Shown one piece after another: positions 61,150 through 64,000 of a stretch of DNA of 64,000 bases. This DNA comes from an uncultured Clostridia bacterium (GTDB lineage: Bacteria > Bacillota > Clostridia > Oscillospirales > Ruminococcaceae), in assembly GCA_947625375.1 (NCBI GenBank), contig CANQOC010000012.1, positions 16,440-80,439 of the forward strand, given 5' to 3'. The translations under genes were made by a program, and so were the position numbers. Position 1 is the stretch's first letter; every line of letters begins with the position of its first letter. The notes below the pieces were generated by a model. It saw only the letters and a program-made list of their open reading frames with translations. It had not been told where the DNA came from and did not search any database.

Positions 61150-62446
61150 CTGCTTTCCTCCTTTCAAAAGCCTGCTGCCTTGCTTTTTCTTTCATCTCGT
61201 CTGTCCAACTATCCGCTCTGGAGCGGCTTTTCCATTGTTTAACGGCTTCCGTTCCGTCCTTGAATCGAAACACCAGCGTGTTGCCCTTCTCAGCTACGAT
61301 TTCCGTTATTTTATCGTTGAGGGCATTATCGCTGAAATCAGTCATTCCGAGTGCTTGAACGGTCAAAGAATATAGCTGATCCTCGGGAATCGCCTTTGAG
61401 CAGCAAGCGTCCTTTCCCTGGGTGTTATATGTGTCGCATATCCAAACCGCACCGGATTCTTTAACTTTTCTCCTGTAGTTCTTACCACACAGTCCGCACC
61501 TAACCATGCCGGAGAACGGATAGTTTTGTTTTGGCGTTCCTATTTTGTGATAGATTTCAGACCGCCGTTTCTTTTCAAGCTGAGCAGCCATAAAAGTTTG
61601 AGTATCGATAATCGTCTCATGAGCTTCCTCCACGGAATACATGGGCAGTTCACCGTTGTTCACACATCTCGTTTTTGCTATGTGGTTGCTCCGATATGTC
61701 TTTTGAAGCAGAAGATTTCCGGTATAATCGATGTTGCAGATAACTCGACACACAGTTGGGTGGGTCCATTTGTTACCAAACCGTGTCGGTACACCGTCCT
61801 GATTTAGCTCTTTTGCTATTGCGGAATATCCGTGTCCTGAAAGGTACAATTCAAAAATCCGTCTGACGGTTTCCGCTTCCTCCGGAACAACCTCAAGCTT
61901 ACCGTCAACAAGCTTATAACCGAGCATGGTGCCGTTCCATGGTTTGCCGTTTTTGAAGTTTTCCCGAACACGCCACTTCATGTTTTCGCTGACCGAACGG
62001 CTCTCTTCCTGAGCGTATGACGCGAGAATGGTAAGCATTAATTCACCCTCGGCGCTCATGGTGTGAATGTTTTGTTCTTCAAAGAATACGTCGATGCCGA
62101 GAAGCTTCAATTCACGTACGGTTTCCAACAGCGTGACGGTGTTCCTCGCAAAGCGCGAGATGGATTTCGTGATAATTTTATCAATCTTCCCGCTCCTGCA
62201 GTCGGATAGAAGTCTTTGAAAACTCTGTCGGTCCTCTTTCGTGCCGGTCAAGGCTTCATCAGCGTAAACCCCGGCATACTCCCAGCCTTTGTGATTTTGA
62301 ATCATGCCGCTGTAATAGCTGACCTGCGCTGAAAGTGAATGGAGCATGGCGTCTTTGCCGGAAGAAACTCTCGCGTAAGCCGCGACTCTTGCCGCCTTTG
62401 GCATTTGCGAATTTGAGGCAGTTATTTTTGTTATTTTTTTCTCCAT
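61139..62446 (-). CDS. Large serine recombinase with zinc ribbon, B
   Basis: The start is the ATG ending at 62446 after AAGGAGGCGG. The 435-residue protein has a complete resolvase domain (AAYARVSSGKDAMLHSLSAQ near residue 24, YADEALTGTKEDRQSFQRLL, SISRFARN) and a recombinase domain (GYKLVDGKLEVVPEEAETVR near 190, VICNIDYTGNLLLQKTYR). It has a zinc ribbon (VRCGLCGKNYRRKV...CDTY...CCSK near 335) and a short C-terminal end without a long coiled coil. Tandem, overlapping recombinases of this kind occur in clostridial integrative elements. Division of labour between the two is not evident. Confidence 0.92.
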   Translation of the reverse strand: MEKKITKITASNSQMPKAARVAAYARVSSGKDAMLHSLSAQVSYYSGMIQNHKGWEYAGVYADEALTGTKEDRQSFQRLLSDCRSGKIDKIITKSISRFARNTVTLLETVRELKLLGIDVFFEEQNIHTMSAEGELMLTILASYAQEESRSVSENMKWRVRENFKNGKPWNGTMLGYKLVDGKLEVVPEEAETVRRIFELYLSGHGYSAIAKELNQDGVPTRFGNKWTHPTVCRVICNIDYTGNLLLQKTYRSNHIAKTRCVNNGELPMYSVEEAHETIIDTQTFMAAQLEKKRRSEIYHKIGTPKQNYPFSGMVRCGLCGKNYRRKVKESGAVWICDTYNTQGKDACCSKAIPEDQLYSLTVQALGMTDFSDNALNDKITEIVAEKGNTLVFRFKDGTEAVKQWKSRSRADSWTDEMKEKARQQAFERRKADGQ

Positions 62447-62502
62447 AGCCGCCTCCTTTCGCATCACATATTAACTCTGATTCTGTATTATATCAAGTTG
62501 TA

Positions 62503-62733
62503 TCAGCGGAAAATACTTGACGAAGATAGACCGTATTTTTTGGTCATAATATTCTCAGCTTTTCCGTAGTCGCGCTTTGAAATAATGGATTTTTCAAGCC
62601 AGCATTTAATAACAACCATAGTCAATCTGTAAAGAAAAATTCGTTCTATAACATCATTCTGCGGCGGCGTTTTTCTTTCGTCTGCCCTCGTAATAGCATT
62701 CCCTTGAGCAGAACTTTCTGTTTTTGTTCCCAT
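62503..62733 (-). CDS. SHOCT-like small protein 1
   Basis: The start is set at the ATG ending at 62733 (AAAGGAA about 10 bases upstream). The 76-residue protein has a low-complexity N-terminus and a C-terminal helix-turn-helix-like pattern RLTMVVIKCWLEKSIISKRD, then YGKAENIMTKKYGLSSSSIF. It is similar to the protein at 63102-63338 (WLEAGIITTEEYNQVEAKIA, KNCGLSSFSIFR). SHOCT-type short domains are common in small proteins beside clostridial recombinases. It overlaps the 3' end of the zinc-ribbon gene. Function unknown. Confidence 0.65.
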   Translation of the reverse strand: MGTKTESSAQGNAITRADERKTPPQNDVIERIFLYRLTMVVIKCWLEKSIISKRDYGKAENIMTKKYGLSSSSIFR

Positions 62734-63043
62734 AGCTTTCAAATTCCTTTCCGCAGTTTTGGCACGTCAAAGTGTAGTAGGCTTTTCTGATCACAAGCTC
62801 GGGGTGTGAGTTCCACCACATCATTCGGCACTTATCCGAGCAGAACTTCTTCGGCTTCCTATGCTCTTTCTGCACCAAAACCTTGCCGCAGGTCATACAT
62901 TTCGGAATAGGTTTTTTCTGCTCTAAGCGAATGATGTTTTGCCGCACTGTACTCACAGGAATCCCGAGGGCGGCGGCAATTTTTCTGTAACCGAGTCCCT
63001 CACTTCTTAACTTATACATCTGCCTTTTCTGCAAATATGTCAT
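62654..63043 (-). CDS. HTH plus double zinc-ribbon small protein
   Basis: The 129-residue protein begins with a helix-turn-helix (LRSEGLGYRKIAAALGIPVS, then TVRQNIIRLEQ, residues about 12-42). Two C-x2-C...C-x3-C zinc modules follow (KCMTCGKVLVQ with FCSDKCRMMWW; TCQNCGKEFES with FCSRECYYEGR). Proteins of this design accompany serine-recombinase elements in Clostridia and are sometimes annotated as RNA polymerase sigma-like; the precise job is unknown. AAAGGAGCGAAAT precedes the ATG. It overlaps the next small gene by 80 bases in a different frame. Confidence 0.75.
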   Translation of the reverse strand: MTYLQKRQMYKLRSEGLGYRKIAAALGIPVSTVRQNIIRLEQKKPIPKCMTCGKVLVQKEHRKPKKFCSDKCRMMWWNSHPELVIRKAYYTLTCQNCGKEFESYGNKNRKFCSRECYYEGRRKKNAAAE

Positions 63044-63101
63044 ATATTTCGCTCCTTTAAATTTATATTGACTGTCATATTAACTCTGAAAAATGGATAT
63101 A

Positions 63102-63338
63102 TCAAGCTTGTTCGCGAAAAATACTGAACGAAGATAATCCGCAGTTTTTGGCGATTTTAGCCTCGACTTGATTGTATTCTTCCGTGGTTATTATCCCGGC
63201 TTCTAACCATCTTTTAGCAACTGAGATGTAAACCTGATACGAAAAGATACGAGAGTATAGTTCGCTATCCGTTGTTGCCGAAATATCTGTCCTGCTGTCG
63301 GAACCTAACTTCTCATTTTTGATGTCAACTTTTTCCAA
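63102..63338 (-). CDS. SHOCT-like small protein 2
   Basis: The start is a TTG at 63338 with AGGAGGGG 8 bases upstream. The 78-residue protein shares its last 45 residues with the protein at 62503-62733 (pattern RIF-x-Y...V-x-K-x-WLE-x-GIIT...Y...KNCGLSS-SIF). The two flank the HTH/zinc-ribbon gene, and the shared end suggests duplication. A third, longer-range relative may be the partial gene at the right edge. Confidence 0.65.
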   Translation of the reverse strand: MEKVDIKNEKLGSDSRTDISATTDSELYSRIFSYQVYISVAKRWLEAGIITTEEYNQVEAKIAKNCGLSSFSIFREQA

Positions 63339-63407
63339 GGTTGCACCCCTCCTATATATTTTTTACATAGGTAGGCCACGAAATCGTTAAAAGTTAACCC
63401 CCTCCAC

Positions 63408-63437
63408 ACAAAAAGCAGGAGTGTTGAACTCCTGCTT
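63408..63437 (-). terminator. Terminator after the small acidic protein gene
   Basis: On the minus strand AAGCAGGAGT-tcaac-ACTCCTGCTT is followed by TTTGTG. Confidence 0.8.
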
Positions 63438-63492
63438 GATGGTTATTTCTATGACTGTTTACTCTGCTGTAAAATATATTGTATTGAAAAAT

Positions 63493-63783
63493 CTAATCTT
63501 TGAGATCGTTTTCAAATTCATCTTCATCATATACGTCCTCATCAACGGCAATCTCGTTTCCAAACAGCGTGACAAGCTCGGTGGCTAACTTGCACCGAGG
63601 CGATTCTTCTCCGTCAGGAGTGATTTCAGCTAATTCAATGTCGCACAAGGCATCGTAGACCTCTTCCCACTTTTCTTCATTCCAAGAGGAAATCTCGTCC
63701 TTGGTCACGCCAAATTCTGACATGATAAAATTAAGCTGTTCCATGGTCATGCGTTTAGCCGCATTCTTAATGACATCGCTCAT
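63493..63783 (-). CDS. Small acidic protein of unknown function
   Basis: The start is set at the ATG ending at 63783, because GGAGG lies upstream; the alternative ATG at 63801 overlaps that site. The 96-residue protein is acidic (VDEDVYDEDEFENDLKD at the end) and begins with a helical segment MSDVIKNAAKRMTMEQLNFI, then EFGVTKDEISSWNEEKWEEV. I do not recognise a family. It belongs to the same minus-strand set of small genes beside the recombinases. Confidence 0.6.
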   Translation of the reverse strand: MSDVIKNAAKRMTMEQLNFIMSEFGVTKDEISSWNEEKWEEVYDALCDIELAEITPDGEESPRCKLATELVTLFGNEIAVDEDVYDEDEFENDLKD

Positions 63784-63856
63784 TTGCAATTTTTCCTCCA
63801 TTTAACAATAGCAGATTCGCTTTAGCATTACAAATTGTAGCACGTTCTCTAAATCG

Positions 63857-64000
63857 TTACTGTTGGGTAAAGCCTTCCAGCACATCTCCCATCCCCATCT
63901 TCTCTGTCAGATCCCCGAAGCTCTTATCATACTGTGCCTGCGTTATCGCTCCGCGCTCCAGAAAGTCATCAAGTATGCGCTTTTGCCGCAAATACAGTTC
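63857..64000 (-). CDS. SHOCT-like small protein, 5' end outside the window
   Basis: A minus-strand frame stays open to the right edge and ends at 63857. The 47 visible residues (ELYLRQKRILDDFLERGAIT, QAQYDKSFGDLTEKMGMGDV) have the SHOCT-like pattern of a helix, 'LE-x-GAIT-x-AQYDKS', and a second helix. Similar short proteins occur in clostridial conjugative and integrative elements. The start lies right of the window. It shows that the mobile DNA continues past 64 kb. Confidence 0.7.
   Translation of the reverse strand, partial: ELYLRQKRILDDFLERGAITQAQYDKSFGDLTEKMGMGDVLEGFTQQ

Overview
The window reads as chromosome of an uncultured anaerobic Firmicute of the Clostridia (Oscillospiraceae/Ruminococcaceae-like). 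Supporting signs are formate-tetrahydrofolate ligase, an Rnf-type membrane trio, HrcA/CIRCE sites, GGAGG ribosome-binding sites, a TsaE/TsaB pair and PyrR with a uracil permease. The first 49.5 kb are GC-rich with C/G-ending codons. From about 49.6 kb to the right edge the DNA is clearly more AT-rich with different codon use, and carries integrated mobile DNA.

Layout: 1-5.3 kb, uvrB (5'-truncated by the window), uvrA and a histidine phosphatase. 5.3-6.8 kb, repeat-rich and gene-free. 6.8-9.5 kb on the minus strand, a secreted PPC-domain protein, an acidic membrane-anchored protein and rsmE. 9.7-13.0 kb, a plus-strand operon: peptidase MA-like protease, dCMP deaminase-like, tsaE, tsaB, DUF402, rpiB. 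13.1-16.8 kb minus, a membrane-anchored glycoside-hydrolase-like protein behind RnfD/E/A-like membrane proteins. 16.9-22.5 kb, a MecA-like protein, rpe and a divergent topoisomerase IV pair. 22.5-23.8 kb, second repeat region. 23.8-31.9 kb: hflX, a mutated ArgC-like protein, an ECF sigma factor with its membrane partner, htpG, galE. 32.0-33.4 kb, third repeat region. 33.4-41.1 kb: a tiny sortase-substrate-like protein, fhs, hsp20 and a 1,572-residue secreted cysteine-repeat protein. 41.2-49.5 kb: TetR regulator, uraA, pyrR, a large sigma-like protein, tRNA-Leu, small and lipoprotein genes, a methyltransferase and a GNAT acetyltransferase. 49.7-64 kb: a DUF262/HNH protein, divergent XRE regulators, a compact recombinase/ParB-like operon, an IS200/IS605 element, and a second recombinase module with small SHOCT-like and zinc-ribbon proteins.

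Three things stand out. (1) The operon at 53.1-58.8 kb contains a serine recombinase, an upstream paralogue that has lost the catalytic serine, two small proteins that share the recombinase's own C-terminal domain, and two ParB-like proteins. I do not recognise this as a described system. (2) The gene-free regions hold families of structured repeats: cloverleaf-like inverted repeats whose arms differ in sequence but keep pairing, hairpins that could compete with G-quadruplexes, and heptameric purine arrays placed just after stop codons. (3) Several familiar folds appear to have lost catalytic or cofactor residues: the RnfA/E iron-sulfur cysteines, the ArgC catalytic cysteine and histidine, and the resolvase serine. 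In addition, the giant cysteine-repeat protein is driven by a promoter with a G8 tract in its spacer, a possible phase-variation switch. All comparisons to families were made by eye from memory; no search was run.
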